Below, piece by piece: positions 26,996-36,708 of a DNA stretch of 64,000 bases. Every line of letters begins with the position of its first letter. Position 1 is the first letter of the stretch. Origin of the DNA: Paludibacteraceae bacterium (lineage in GTDB: Bacteria; Bacteroidota; Bacteroidia; Bacteroidales; Paludibacteraceae). The position numbers and the translations under genes were made by a program. The stretch is from positions 1-64,000 of the forward strand of contig CAJOCN010000001.1 of assembly GCA_905233255.1 (NCBI GenBank). The letters run 5' to 3'. The notes below the pieces were generated by a model. It worked only from the letters and a program-made list of their open reading frames with translations. It was not told where the DNA came from and searched no databases.

Positions 26996-28324
26996 ATGGC
27001 TAAAGCATTTCAAAAAATATATACCCAAATCACGGCTATTACCAAGGCAACTTGTTCGCTGAAGGCCGAAGGAGTAGGTAATGATGAGTTGGCTACCGTC
27101 AACGGCAAACTCGCACAGGTAGTAAAAATCATCGGTGATGAGGTGACGCTGCAGGTTTTCCAAGGTACCGAGGGTATCCCGACCAACGCCGAAGTAGTGT
27201 TCTTAGGCAAAGCTCCGTCGCTCAAAGTGAGTGACCAACTCGCCGGCCGTTTCTTCAACGCCTATGGCGATCCTATCGATGGCGGTCCTGCTATCGAGGG
27301 TAAGGAGATTGAAATCGGCGGTCCGTCCGTGAACCCTGTTCGCCGTAAACAGCCGTCCGAGCTGATTGCAACGGGTATCGCCGGTATCGACCTGAACAAC
27401 ACGCTCGTGTCGGGTCAGAAGATCCCGTTCTTCGCTGACCCGGACCAGCCGTACAACCAGGTGATGGCTAACGTAGCCCTCCGTGCAGAAGCAGACAAGA
27501 TCATCCTCGGCGGTATGGGCCTGACCAACGATGACTACCTCTATTTCAAGAACGTGTTCTCGAACGCCGGTGTGCTCGATCACATCGTTTCCTTCGTCAA
27601 CACGACGGAGAACCCGCCTGTAGAGCGACTCCTGATTCCGGATATGGCACTGACAGCCGCTGAGTATTTCGCAGTAGAGAAGCATGAGAAAGTGCTGGTT
27701 CTGCTGACGGATATGACGCTCTATGCCGATGCACTGGCGATCGTAAGTAACCGTATGGACCAGATTCCTTCGAAAGACTCCATGCCGGGTTCGCTCTATT
27801 CGGACCTCGCCAAAATCTACGAGAAAGCCGTTCAGTTCCCGGAGGAGATCGGTGGCGGATCCATCACCATCATTGCTGTGACCACGCTCTCCGGCGGAGA
27901 CATCACCCACGCTATTCCGGATAACACCGGATATATCACTGAGGGTCAGTTGTACCTCCGTCGTGACAGCGAGATCGGTAAGGTCATCGTGGATCCGTTC
28001 CGTTCGTTGAGTCGTCTGAAACAGCTCGTAGCCGGTAAGAAGACCCGTGAGGACCACCCGCAGGTAATGAACGCTGCCGTACGTCTGTACGCCGATGCAG
28101 CAAACGCCAAGACCAAGAAAGAGAACGGTTTTGACCTGACCGATTACGATGAGCGTTGCTTGAAGTTCGCCCGCGACTACAGCCGCGAGATTCTGGCTAT
28201 CGACGTCAATATCAATACCGTCCAGATGCTCGATGTAGCATGGCGTCTCTTCGGCGAATACTTCAAGCCGGAAGAGGTGAATATCAAGGCAGCTCTTGTA
28301 GAAAAATACTGGCCAAAAGCATAA
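26996..28324 (+). CDS. atpB: V-type ATP synthase subunit B
   Basis: 442 residues, usual size of the non-catalytic B subunit. It lacks a Walker A motif, as expected, and has conserved PIDGGPAI, RRKQPSELI, SGQKIPFF and TDMTLYADAL segments. Forms the A3B3 head with subunit A. It follows a spacer with three 11-base tandem repeats. Confidence 0.96.
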   Translation: MAKAFQKIYTQITAITKATCSLKAEGVGNDELATVNGKLAQVVKIIGDEVTLQVFQGTEGIPTNAEVVFLGKAPSLKVSDQLAGRFFNAYGDPIDGGPAIEGKEIEIGGPSVNPVRRKQPSELIATGIAGIDLNNTLVSGQKIPFFADPDQPYNQVMANVALRAEADKIILGGMGLTNDDYLYFKNVFSNAGVLDHIVSFVNTTENPPVERLLIPDMALTAAEYFAVEKHEKVLVLLTDMTLYADALAIVSNRMDQIPSKDSMPGSLYSDLAKIYEKAVQFPEEIGGGSITIIAVTTLSGGDITHAIPDNTGYITEGQLYLRRDSEIGKVIVDPFRSLSRLKQLVAGKKTREDHPQVMNAAVRLYADAANAKTKKENGFDLTDYDERCLKFARDYSREILAIDVNINTVQMLDVAWRLFGEYFKPEEVNIKAALVEKYWPKA

Positions 28325-28330
28325 ACGTAT

Positions 28331-28951
28331 ATGGCTATAACTTATCAATTCAATAAAACATCGCTGCAGGGTCTGGAGAAAGATCTTAAGATGCGGCAGC
28401 GGACACTTCCTACGCTCCAAAGCAAGGAGACAGCGCTTCGCCTTGAAGTCAAAAAGGCGAAACATGAGCTCGAGGAATTGGATGAGGAAGTAAACCGCCG
28501 CATTAAGGATTACGACCAGATGATTGCTCTTTGGGGCGAGTTCGACACCTCGCTGATCCACGTGGACGATGTACGCATGTCGATAAAGAAAATCGCAGGC
28601 GTACGTGTGCCCGTGCTGGACGAGGTAGTCTATACCACCAAGGAGCTCTCGCTCTTCTCCTCGCCCAAATGGTTTGCCGATGGATTCGAGCAGATCAAAG
28701 CGATAGCGGATGTAGGTATCCGTCAGGAGTTCGTACGCCGCAAAGTAGATTTGCTGGAGTATGCGCGTAAGAAAACGACGCAGAAAGTAAACCTCTTTGA
28801 GAAAGTCCAGATCCCCGGCTATCAGGATGCCATCCGTAAGATCAAACGATTCATGGAGGATGAGGAGAACCTCTCCAAATCAAGTCAAAAAATCGTTAAA
28901 TCCAAACGCGAGGCAGAGGCCCGTGCAGAGGAAGAGAGGAGGTTGGCATGA
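28331..28951 (+). CDS. atpD: V-type ATP synthase subunit D
   Basis: 206 residues, largely long alpha-helical coiled coil at both ends as in the central-rotor subunit D. Six bases after subunit B, and its stop overlaps the start of subunit I (ATGA). Confidence 0.92.
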   Translation: MAITYQFNKTSLQGLEKDLKMRQRTLPTLQSKETALRLEVKKAKHELEELDEEVNRRIKDYDQMIALWGEFDTSLIHVDDVRMSIKKIAGVRVPVLDEVVYTTKELSLFSSPKWFADGFEQIKAIADVGIRQEFVRRKVDLLEYARKKTTQKVNLFEKVQIPGYQDAIRKIKRFMEDEENLSKSSQKIVKSKREAEARAEEERRLA

Positions 28952-30705
28952 TTACGCAAATGAAGAAATACACCTTCTTGGTGTTCCATCGTGATTACGA
29001 ACCTTTCTTGACCCAACTGCGCGATCTCGGGGTAGTGCATATTACCCAGAAAGCAGCCGGTCTCATCGAGGAAAATGAAAGTCTTCAAACCGCCTTGCAG
29101 CATGAGGACGAGCTCCGCAGGTTGATCAAACAAGGTGCACCGGATCAGATGATCCAGGAGCGCGCGGCGGTGGAACAGCGCATTGCAGAAGCCAAAGTTT
29201 CCATGCAGCAAGCATCCGTATGGGGCGAGTTCGATCCCGCACGTATTCAGGCACTCAAAGAAGCCGGATACACCCTGCGGTTCTTCTCGTGCAGCGATTC
29301 GGCATATAAAGAGGAGTGGGGTTTATTGGTCAATAAGATCGATGGGAAGGCATATTTCGTACAAGTTATCGGCGCTAATGATGAGCCTGTTGACTTGAGC
29401 GAGACGGCAGCAACCGAACTTCCGCAGCCCGAGAAATCCGCTGCGCAGTGGCAGATGGAGATTGAGCATCTCAACGGTCTGCTCGCAGCCGCTAATGCCC
29501 GTATTGAGGCATGGCAGAAGGCGAATATGGAGCGTCTGAAGAATGAACTCAAGGAGGCGCGCCAGCATATTGATTGGACGCGCGTGTCCCTATCAACCGA
29601 CCGTTTGGCGGAAGGCGCTCTCTGCCTCTTTGAGGGTTTCTGCCCGATAGACAAAGAGCCCGAACTCAATGCCATGCTGGCGAAAGCAGAGGTTTATTAT
29701 GAGGAAACGGATCCGGTAGCAGAAGATGCCACACCGGTTAAGTTGCATAACAACCGGTTCGCCAAACTCTTCGAGGTCTTCACGGGCATGTACGGTTGGC
29801 CGACTTATGGTGAGTTCGACCCCACGCCGATACTCGCGCCGTTCTATCTCCTCTTCTTTGCAATGTGTATGGGAGATGCCGGATACGGACTCGTGCTGAT
29901 TGCCTTTGGACTTCTTACCTACTACAAGAAGGTGAATATAGAGATGTTCGAGGGACTCGGACCAATTATCGCGACCCTTGGTGTGGGTACGACGATTGTA
30001 GGTCTCTTCCTGGGTACCTTCTTCGGAATACCGTTACTCGAAGCGTCCTGGTACCCCGAGTCACTCAAACACCTGATTATTAGCGGTAATGTGATGGGAT
30101 TTGATGCGCAGATGGTTCTCTCCATCGGTATTGGTGTGTTCCATATCTGTCTGGCGATGGTAGTCAAGGCGCTATGCTACACCAAGCGTTTCGGATTTGC
30201 AGAGACGCTCTCCGTATGGGGATGGGTTCTGCTCATCGTGGGAGGTTTGATTGTGCTGTCCGTAGCGGCATTGCTCAATCTGCCGACAGAGGTGACCAAA
30301 TGGACCATCATTTCGATTGCTGTTGTTTCCGCACTGGCCATTTATATCTTCAATAAACCCGGTCGCAATCCGCTTCTCAATATCGGAGCAGGTTTGTGGG
30401 ATACCTATAATATGGCTACCGGCTTATTGGGAGATGTTCTCTCGTACGTCCGTTTGTACGCACTCGGATTGGCTGGAGGTATGCTCGGTGGCGCGTTCAA
30501 TAGTATCGCGCTCATGGTGCTGGGGGAACATCCTACATGGCAGTGGTTGCCCTTCCTTCTAATTCTCCTGTTCGGGCATGTGCTGAATATCCTCATGTCT
30601 GCGCTCGGAGCGTTTGTGCACCCGTTGCGTCTTACGTTCGTCGAGTACTTCAAGAACTCGGGATATGAAGGTAAAGGTCAGTTATATCAGCCCTTTAAGA
30701 AATAA
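28948..30705 (+). CDS. atpI: V-type ATP synthase subunit I
   Basis: 585 residues. A cytoplasmic N-terminal half with coiled coil (about 1-290) is followed by a membrane half with about seven or eight helices (from about 300), containing GDAGYGL and LGDVLSYVRLYALGLAGG, typical of the ion-path subunit I/a. Shorter than most archaeal versions but normal for Bacteroidetes. A second in-frame ATG four codons in (MKKYTFLVF) may be the true start. Confidence 0.94.
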   Translation: MITQMKKYTFLVFHRDYEPFLTQLRDLGVVHITQKAAGLIEENESLQTALQHEDELRRLIKQGAPDQMIQERAAVEQRIAEAKVSMQQASVWGEFDPARIQALKEAGYTLRFFSCSDSAYKEEWGLLVNKIDGKAYFVQVIGANDEPVDLSETAATELPQPEKSAAQWQMEIEHLNGLLAAANARIEAWQKANMERLKNELKEARQHIDWTRVSLSTDRLAEGALCLFEGFCPIDKEPELNAMLAKAEVYYEETDPVAEDATPVKLHNNRFAKLFEVFTGMYGWPTYGEFDPTPILAPFYLLFFAMCMGDAGYGLVLIAFGLLTYYKKVNIEMFEGLGPIIATLGVGTTIVGLFLGTFFGIPLLEASWYPESLKHLIISGNVMGFDAQMVLSIGIGVFHICLAMVVKALCYTKRFGFAETLSVWGWVLLIVGGLIVLSVAALLNLPTEVTKWTIISIAVVSALAIYIFNKPGRNPLLNIGAGLWDTYNMATGLLGDVLSYVRLYALGLAGGMLGGAFNSIALMVLGEHPTWQWLPFLLILLFGHVLNILMSALGAFVHPLRLTFVEYFKNSGYEGKGQLYQPFKK

Positions 30706-30770
30706 CTCGATATATCGGTATTTCGATATCTCGATAACACGAATCATATTAACAATTAAAAAATATTTAA

Positions 30771-31210
<440 letters not shown>

Positions 31211-31211
<1 letters not shown>

Positions 31212-32080
31212 TGAAAGCGTTTGTTTTTCCGGGGCAGGGAAGCCAGTTCCCGGGAATGTGCAAAGATCTGTATGACGCGCACAAAGAAGCGCGCGAGTTA
31301 TGCCAAGCAGCCGACAGGTTGCTTGGCTTCTCGCTCACTGAGGTGATGTTTTCCGGCACGGCGGATGATCTGAAACAGACCAAAGTGACCCAGCCGGCAG
31401 TCTTCCTGCACTCGGTAGTAGCGCAGCGGCTGATGACCATTGAGACACCTCAGATGGTGGCAGGGCACAGCCTGGGAGAGTTCTCCGCGCTGGTAGCGTG
31501 TGGCGCACTAAAGTTTGAGGACGCCTTATTATTAGTATCCGCGCGTGCGCAAGCGATGCAAGCAGCCTGTGAGTCTAATCCAGGAACTATGGCTGCTGTG
31601 CTCGGTCTGGATGACGAGAAGGTTGTGGAGATATGTGAAGCGCAGAAAAGTGGAGTAGTGGTGGCTGCCAATTTCAACTGCCCCGGTCAGATTGTTATCT
31701 CCGGTGAAATGGAGGCTGTCGATGCAGCTTGCGCAGCGATGAAAGAGGCGGGCGCCCGGAGAGCATTGAGACTCCCTGTTGGCGGTGCTTTCCATTCCCC
31801 GCTGATGGCTCCTGCGGCAGAAGATCTGAAGGAGGCAATCCTCAAAACGGAGTTCCACAATCCCTTCTGTCCGATCTATCAGAACGTGACTGCCAAAGCA
31901 GAGAAAAACCCCGATTTCATCCGCGAAAACCTGCTCAAACAACTTACATCTCCCGTTCGCTGGACGCAGTCGGTACAAAACATGATTGCCGACGGTGCTA
32001 CCGAGTTCTATGAATTTGGTCCGGGCGATGTGTTAAAAGGCTTGATCCGAAAGATCAATCCGGAAGTAACTATTGGTTAA
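31211..32080 (+). CDS. fabD: Malonyl CoA-acyl carrier protein transacylase
   Basis: 289 residues from the ATG overlapping the subunit K stop (TGATG). Loads malonate onto ACP for fatty acid synthesis. The nucleophile Ser87 lies in AGHSLGE and the catalytic His in GAFHSPLM; GQGSQ near the N-terminus forms the oxyanion region. Overlap suggests cotranscription with the V-ATPase, though it is not part of that complex. Confidence 0.96.
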
Positions 32081-32099
32081 AAACTATCGATAAAATCGT

Positions 32100-32966
32100 A
32101 TGAAACGTGCTTACTCCAAATGGGTCAGCATTGCGCTGATTACCGCCATTTACGTTATCGCCGGTATCATCGGCTGGTTGGTGTTTCAATCATCCGTTCA
32201 TTCGTTGAACCTTCATCCGATAATTGCCCTTTTCATCGCGGATGTAGTGGCTACGGTTGTAGTCTGGGCGTTTGGATTGCTGTATGAAAATGTATCAGTG
32301 TATGACCCTTATTGGAGTGTCTTCCCGCCCGTGGCTTTTCTGGCATGGGCGTTTTACACAGGCGTCTGGTCAATGCCGGTAGTCCTGTTGCTGATTGCAT
32401 CATGGTACTGGGGATGGCGGTTGACGCGTAACTGGGCAATCACCTTCAAGGGCATAGCACATGAAGATTGGCGCTATACCAAGTATAGAAGTCTTCATCC
32501 GGTTTTATTCCATTTGATCAATTTCTTTGGTCTAAACATGGTGCCGACACTGGTTGTTTTTGCCGCCATGCTACCCGGGTTAAAGTTATATGAGGTAAGC
32601 AATCAGACGTCAGTTATCAGTCTTGTATTCCTCTTTTTCGGCTGTATAGTCTGTCTTTCATCGGCTACTATCCAGCTTATCGCGGACAAACAGAGCCATG
32701 ATTTTCGTGCCGCTCATCCGGGAGAGGTTTGCAATGTAGGTCTTTGGAAACACGGCCGGCATCCTAATTATTTCGGTGAAATCCAGTTCTGGTGGGGTAT
32801 TTGGATTATGTACGCCGCGCTGAATGGTATAGACTGGTTTATTCTGGGGCCGATAGCCATGACCGCACTTTTCCTCGGTATCTCCATTCCGCTCATGGAG
32901 CATCGCCAACTGGCTAACAAACCCGGTTATGCCGAGTATCGCAAACAAACAAGATTGCTGATTTGA
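32100..32966 (+). CDS. DUF1295 family membrane protein (steroid-reductase/ICMT-like fold)
   Basis: 288 residues, seven or more membrane helices. GLWKHGRHPNYFGE near the C-terminus is the signature of the DUF1295 family, which shares the fold of steroid 5-alpha-reductases and isoprenylcysteine methyltransferases. Substrate unknown. Follows fabD after 19 bases. Confidence 0.9.
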   Translation: MKRAYSKWVSIALITAIYVIAGIIGWLVFQSSVHSLNLHPIIALFIADVVATVVVWAFGLLYENVSVYDPYWSVFPPVAFLAWAFYTGVWSMPVVLLLIASWYWGWRLTRNWAITFKGIAHEDWRYTKYRSLHPVLFHLINFFGLNMVPTLVVFAAMLPGLKLYEVSNQTSVISLVFLFFGCIVCLSSATIQLIADKQSHDFRAAHPGEVCNVGLWKHGRHPNYFGEIQFWWGIWIMYAALNGIDWFILGPIAMTALFLGISIPLMEHRQLANKPGYAEYRKQTRLLI

Positions 32967-32972
32967 TGAACC

Positions 32973-33890
32973 ATGGATGATCCGCGAGTAATAGGTATCG
33001 GAGAGGCTGTTCTCGATATTCTCTTCAAGAACGACCAGCCGCAGAAAGCAGTCCCAGGCGGCTCGACATTCAATAGTGTCGTCTCGCTCGGAAGGGCGGG
33101 AATGCCGTGTATTATGATCACCGAAGTGGGTGACGATCACATTGGTGATATGATTTGTAGTTACTTGACCCAAAACGGAGTGTCGCCCGATTACGTATGC
33201 CGGCACAGGGGAAGCAAATCGCATATTTCGCTTGCGTTCCTCAATGAGCGGAACGATGCGAATTATATCTTCTACAAAGACCATGCTTCACTTGCTTTGG
33301 ACGGTATATTACCGGAGATAAAGAGCGATGACATCGTGCTTTACGGTTCATTCTTTGCCATCAATCCCGCCATACGGCCGGCTGTAGCATCGTTGTTACA
33401 GAAAGCACGGAAAGCCGGCGCATGGCTCTATTATGACATCAATTTCCGGAAATCTCATATTGCAGAGCGCCCCGCTGTGCTGCCTTTTATCGAGGAAAAT
33501 ATGCGTCTGGCGAATATTGTTCGCGGATCGATAGAAGATTTTGGCTACCTGTACGATCTCCACGATGGAGAGGCTATTTATGTGCGGGTGCGGACTTTCT
33601 GTGACACGCTGATCGTGACCGACGGCGCTAACCCGATACATGTCTATACACCCGAAGGACAGGAATCGTACCCCGCCAGACCGATAGAAACCGTCAGTAC
33701 CGTAGGAGCCGGGGATAATTTCAATGCCGGATATATCTACGCGAAGCTACAAGGTATAAACGACCAGGCTTCCCGTATCGATATGGCGCAACGCTGGAGT
33801 AGGGATGTCTGCCGGCAGTTCGGCAATAATATAAGCGATGAGATGGTAGAATGGCTTAAGCATGAATACCTTGATATCGCAAAACATTAA
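32973..33890 (+). CDS. PfkB-family carbohydrate kinase
   Basis: 305 residues. N-terminal GGSTFNSVVSLGRAG and the C-terminal PfkB signature STVGAGDNFNAG, whose Asp is the catalytic base. Fructokinase/ribokinase-like, cytoplasmic; the sugar cannot be told from the sequence. Six bases after the DUF1295 gene. Confidence 0.92.
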   Translation: MDDPRVIGIGEAVLDILFKNDQPQKAVPGGSTFNSVVSLGRAGMPCIMITEVGDDHIGDMICSYLTQNGVSPDYVCRHRGSKSHISLAFLNERNDANYIFYKDHASLALDGILPEIKSDDIVLYGSFFAINPAIRPAVASLLQKARKAGAWLYYDINFRKSHIAERPAVLPFIEENMRLANIVRGSIEDFGYLYDLHDGEAIYVRVRTFCDTLIVTDGANPIHVYTPEGQESYPARPIETVSTVGAGDNFNAGYIYAKLQGINDQASRIDMAQRWSRDVCRQFGNNISDEMVEWLKHEYLDIAKH

Positions 33891-33947
33891 TACTCGTTTT
33901 TATTTATACAACAAACTTCATTATTAACCTTTTAAATTCTTACTCTT

Positions 33948-34127
33948 ATGATTTCATTTATTGATTCTATCACAACTTGTCTGTCCGAGAAGTATTTCAC
34001 CCTTTCCGGTCGCGCTTCCCGCGCTGAGTATTGGTGGTTTGCGCTTGCTTCATGGCTGTTAATGTGCCTGCCTTCCGATCCCGATGAGAACGAATACGGC
34101 GCACCTTATTCTGACCCCGAAGTATAA
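33948..34127 (+). CDS. Truncated DUF805-like membrane protein (59 aa)
   Basis: A short open frame starting MISFIDSITTCLSEKYF. It contains LSGRASRAEYWWFALASWLL, the conserved opening and first membrane helix of DUF805 proteins, and then breaks off into an acidic tail (SDPDENEYGAPYSDPEV) instead of the remaining helices. Full DUF805 proteins have about three or four helices. It is preceded by the same AT-rich leader (ATTAACCTTTTAAA) as the genes of the 37-40 kb region. Either a degraded gene or a reduced single-helix version. Confidence 0.6.
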   Translation: MISFIDSITTCLSEKYFTLSGRASRAEYWWFALASWLLMCLPSDPDENEYGAPYSDPEV

Positions 34128-34146
34128 TACAAAATAAAGTTTTCTT

Positions 34147-35379
34147 ATGAGACGTTCTTTTTTTGTCATACTTGCGATAGCTGTGTTGCTGCCACTGCAT
34201 GCTGATTCATACCGTGACGCACTGAGTCGATACCTCAAAAATGGGGAAACTACCGCCTCTATGCAACAGTACGAGCAGCAACTGAACAATCTCCTGCAAC
34301 AGGCTTTTCCCGAAAAAACGGACCAGGTCATGCAAGTGCTATCGCGTTATGCCTCGTCACAGATGATGGACGATCTGACGGATATTTATGAACCCGCGTT
34401 CCGCAAACATGTATCCGAGGAGGAGTTGCAGCAACTGGCGGATATCTATTCCAACCCGCGATTTAAAGACCTGCAAGGAAAAATGCAGAATGCCTTGGTA
34501 GGACTGGAGCAGAGTGCGGAATACAAAGATTTTGCGGAGTCCATCAGCACCGCTATCTCCGATATCGTCAATGGTTTCAAGCCCAAAGCAATTAAAGCTA
34601 AAGGAGTTACTAAAGAGTACGAAGAGACTTTTAAAAACTATTACAAAGCCTCCAAAACAGGAGAAATAATCAATCAGACTTTCGCCGGAATAGCCGGACC
34701 TATGACTATGCAATTACGCGCAAGCGGGGTGGCTAATGCAGAACAAGTGGTGGCTAAACTGATGAATTATATCTCCGAGAATATCCCTACCGTGTTGATG
34801 CAGATTTTCCATAAAGATGTATCGCTTTCTGACCTGCAAATGCTTATTGATGCTAGTTATTCGCCCGCCTATCAACACAGTATGGATGCCGTTGCTGAGA
34901 CTGTAGCCAACCCGATAGTACTCGGTGCGCAGTTGATTAACAAAATGAGTGCTTGGGTGGATATAAACGCTCCGGTCTATTCTAAATCATTCAAATCGAT
35001 TGCAAAAGGAGTAAATGCTGCGGCGGATCCTTATACGGGAGAGGTGTACATGGCTTGTGACAAGCAACCGGAGTTCCCCGGTGGAACACAGATGATGTAT
35101 CAGTATATAGCCCAAAACGTTGTCTATCCTGAGGAGGCTGCCCAACAGGGAGCACAAGGAAAGGCGATTGTACAAGTTGTAGTCAATAAAGATGGTTCAC
35201 TCTCAAACATAGAGGTCATCCGTTCTTCCGGCGATATGGCTTTGGATGCAGAAGCCAAGAGGGTAGTAGGCTCCATGCCGAAATGGACCCCGGGTGTTTT
35301 GCAGGACGAGATCGTGCGTTGCAAATATACCATACCTGTCAATTTCCGTTTGACGGAACCGGAACCGGAAAAGAAATAA
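34147..35379 (+). CDS. Periplasmic DUF2059 protein with TonB C-terminal domain
   Basis: 410 residues. Signal peptide (1-20), then two helical blocks resembling DUF2059 (about 30-130 and 150-260; e.g. EEELQQLADIYSNPRFKDLQ). A TonB C-terminal domain follows (about 300-402; QPEFPGGTQMMYQYIAQNVVYP, GKAIVQVVVNKDGSLSNIEV). TonB normally has an N-terminal inner-membrane anchor; here the domain is on an exported protein, so a classical ExbBD-coupled role is doubtful. Function unknown. Confidence 0.82.
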   Translation: MRRSFFVILAIAVLLPLHADSYRDALSRYLKNGETTASMQQYEQQLNNLLQQAFPEKTDQVMQVLSRYASSQMMDDLTDIYEPAFRKHVSEEELQQLADIYSNPRFKDLQGKMQNALVGLEQSAEYKDFAESISTAISDIVNGFKPKAIKAKGVTKEYEETFKNYYKASKTGEIINQTFAGIAGPMTMQLRASGVANAEQVVAKLMNYISENIPTVLMQIFHKDVSLSDLQMLIDASYSPAYQHSMDAVAETVANPIVLGAQLINKMSAWVDINAPVYSKSFKSIAKGVNAAADPYTGEVYMACDKQPEFPGGTQMMYQYIAQNVVYPEEAAQQGAQGKAIVQVVVNKDGSLSNIEVIRSSGDMALDAEAKRVVGSMPKWTPGVLQDEIVRCKYTIPVNFRLTEPEPEKK

Positions 35380-35393
35380 TGTTTTTTATCTAA

Positions 35394-36017
35394 ATGGTAG
35401 TATATGTTTTTGATTTGGGCGGCGTGCTCATCAAACTGGATGTGAAGCGCTGTTTTCAGGCCTTTGAGAGACTCATGGGCGAGAAGAATATGCGTGCTGT
35501 GCTGGGAATGGATAGCAACGGCGAAGGTGTCAAGGCGGTCAGCGTAGCATCCAAACAACTCATGGCGGATTTCGAGAGAGGGCTGATTGAGCCGGAGGAT
35601 TTCCTTACGCAGGTGCTCCAATACTGCCATCCCGGTACAACGAGAGACGATGTACTGGAGGCTTGGATGGCTATGTTGGACGAGCTGCCGGCGGAACGGC
35701 TGCAGTTTGTAGCCTCCCTGCGACAGAAAGGCCATCCTGTCTATCTGCTCTCCAACGGCAACGACCTGCATTTTGATTTCATCAACCGCCAATACCGCTT
35801 GGATACGTATTTTGACGGCCTGTTCCTCTCGCAAAAGATGCATATGTCCAAACCCGAGCCGCAGATCTTTGAGGCGGTACAGAAAACCATTTCGGAATCT
35901 TTGCCGGCAGGCACACCGTTTTCTGTCGTTTTCATTGATGATATTCAGGCCAATCGTCAGGCCGCGGAACAAACAGTCGGATGGCACACATATGCATCTA
36001 TTGATGAATTGGCGTAA
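35394..36017 (+). CDS. HAD-superfamily hydrolase (YihX-like)
   Basis: 207 residues. HAD motif I FDLGGVLI with nucleophile Asp7, motif II LLSNGND, the motif III Lys in MSKPEP and the motif IV pair in FIDDIQAN. A helical cap follows motif I. Likely a sugar-phosphate or nucleotide phosphatase; substrate unknown. A strong terminator follows immediately. Confidence 0.9.
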   Translation: MVVYVFDLGGVLIKLDVKRCFQAFERLMGEKNMRAVLGMDSNGEGVKAVSVASKQLMADFERGLIEPEDFLTQVLQYCHPGTTRDDVLEAWMAMLDELPAERLQFVASLRQKGHPVYLLSNGNDLHFDFINRQYRLDTYFDGLFLSQKMHMSKPEPQIFEAVQKTISESLPAGTPFSVVFIDDIQANRQAAEQTVGWHTYASIDELA

Positions 36018-36019
36018 AG

Positions 36020-36042
36020 AACGGACTTCGGTCCGTTTTTTT
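36020..36042 (+). terminator. Intrinsic terminator, first copy
   Basis: ACGGAC-ttcg-GTCCGT with a seven-T tract directly after the HAD gene. Identical hairpin at 36628-36649. Confidence 0.93.
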
Positions 36043-36063
36043 GTGCCAAAGTATAAAAATAAT

Positions 36064-36094
36064 TTGCACAATTCAAAAAAATGTAGTACCTTTG
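36064..36094 (+). promoter_or_regulatory. Promoter, first copy
   Basis: TTGCACAATTCAAAAAAATG and TAGTACCTTTGCAC: TTG (36064-36066), 20 bases, TACCTTTG (36087-36094). Near-identical copy at 36672-36702. Confidence 0.85.
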
Positions 36095-36123
36095 CACTCG
36101 CAAAGGTTTTTTAATAAGACTAT

Positions 36124-36585
36124 ATGACTACTTTATCACAAAGCGAGAAAGAGGCAATAATGGCGGATATGAAGTCCTTTGACGAGCCAATGCCTGCTGT
36201 TGGAATCTTCTGGTACGATCCGGAGGAACATGATTTCTTTGGTGTTTATAAGAAGGAACTGACGCCAAAAATGGTAGAGGAAGCAGCGGACAAAGGGATT
36301 CCGTATATTAACTATCGGACACTTCATCGTCAGATTTGGCAGAAACAATATTTCAAAGCATTAGCCAACAACGAGCCAACGAAGTTCAAGGGGGACTACA
36401 CCCAAGTGCCCCGTGGCCGTGTATCATGGAGCGTGGATCATTTCGTGGTCTTCGTCGGTCAGTGGGCAAAGGACAAAGAAGATGAATTAACCGAATTGCT
36501 TGAGAAATACTTTGCCCTGCCATATTTCGAGTTCCGATATGACGAACACTGGGATTTAGGTCACGGTTGGTCCGGCGATTTATAA
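36124..36585 (+). CDS. Unknown protein (153 aa)
   Basis: Soluble, acidic and aromatic-rich; no signal peptide or membrane helix. Segments such as VGIFWYDPEEHDFFGV and WSVDHFVVFVGQWAKD suggest a compact alpha/beta domain. A Met 12 codons in (MADMKSFDEP) is an alternative start. It stands alone between two copies of the same terminator-promoter cassette. I do not recognise it. Confidence 0.75.
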   Translation: MTTLSQSEKEAIMADMKSFDEPMPAVGIFWYDPEEHDFFGVYKKELTPKMVEEAADKGIPYINYRTLHRQIWQKQYFKALANNEPTKFKGDYTQVPRGRVSWSVDHFVVFVGQWAKDKEDELTELLEKYFALPYFEFRYDEHWDLGHGWSGDL

Positions 36586-36627
36586 TAGTTCCCCCATCAC
36601 TTTACAGATGTTAAATCAAGATTAAGA

Positions 36628-36649
36628 ACGGACTTCGGTCCGTTTTTTT
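36628..36649 (+). terminator. Intrinsic terminator, second copy
   Basis: ACGGAC-ttcg-GTCCGT plus T-tract, same hairpin as at 36020-36042, after the 153-residue unknown gene. Confidence 0.92.
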
Positions 36650-36671
36650 GGGGGCAAAATATTCAATAGTC

Positions 36672-36702
36672 TTGCACAATTCAAAAAAATGTAGTACCTT
36701 TG
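36672..36702 (+). promoter_or_regulatory. Promoter, second copy, reading into a structured RNA
   Basis: TTG (36672-36674), 20 bases, TACCTTTG (36695-36702), sharing about 35 bases with the promoter at 36064. No long open frame starts within 390 bases downstream; the structured RNA at 36709-36946 does. Confidence 0.85.
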
Positions 36703-36708
36703 CACCCG

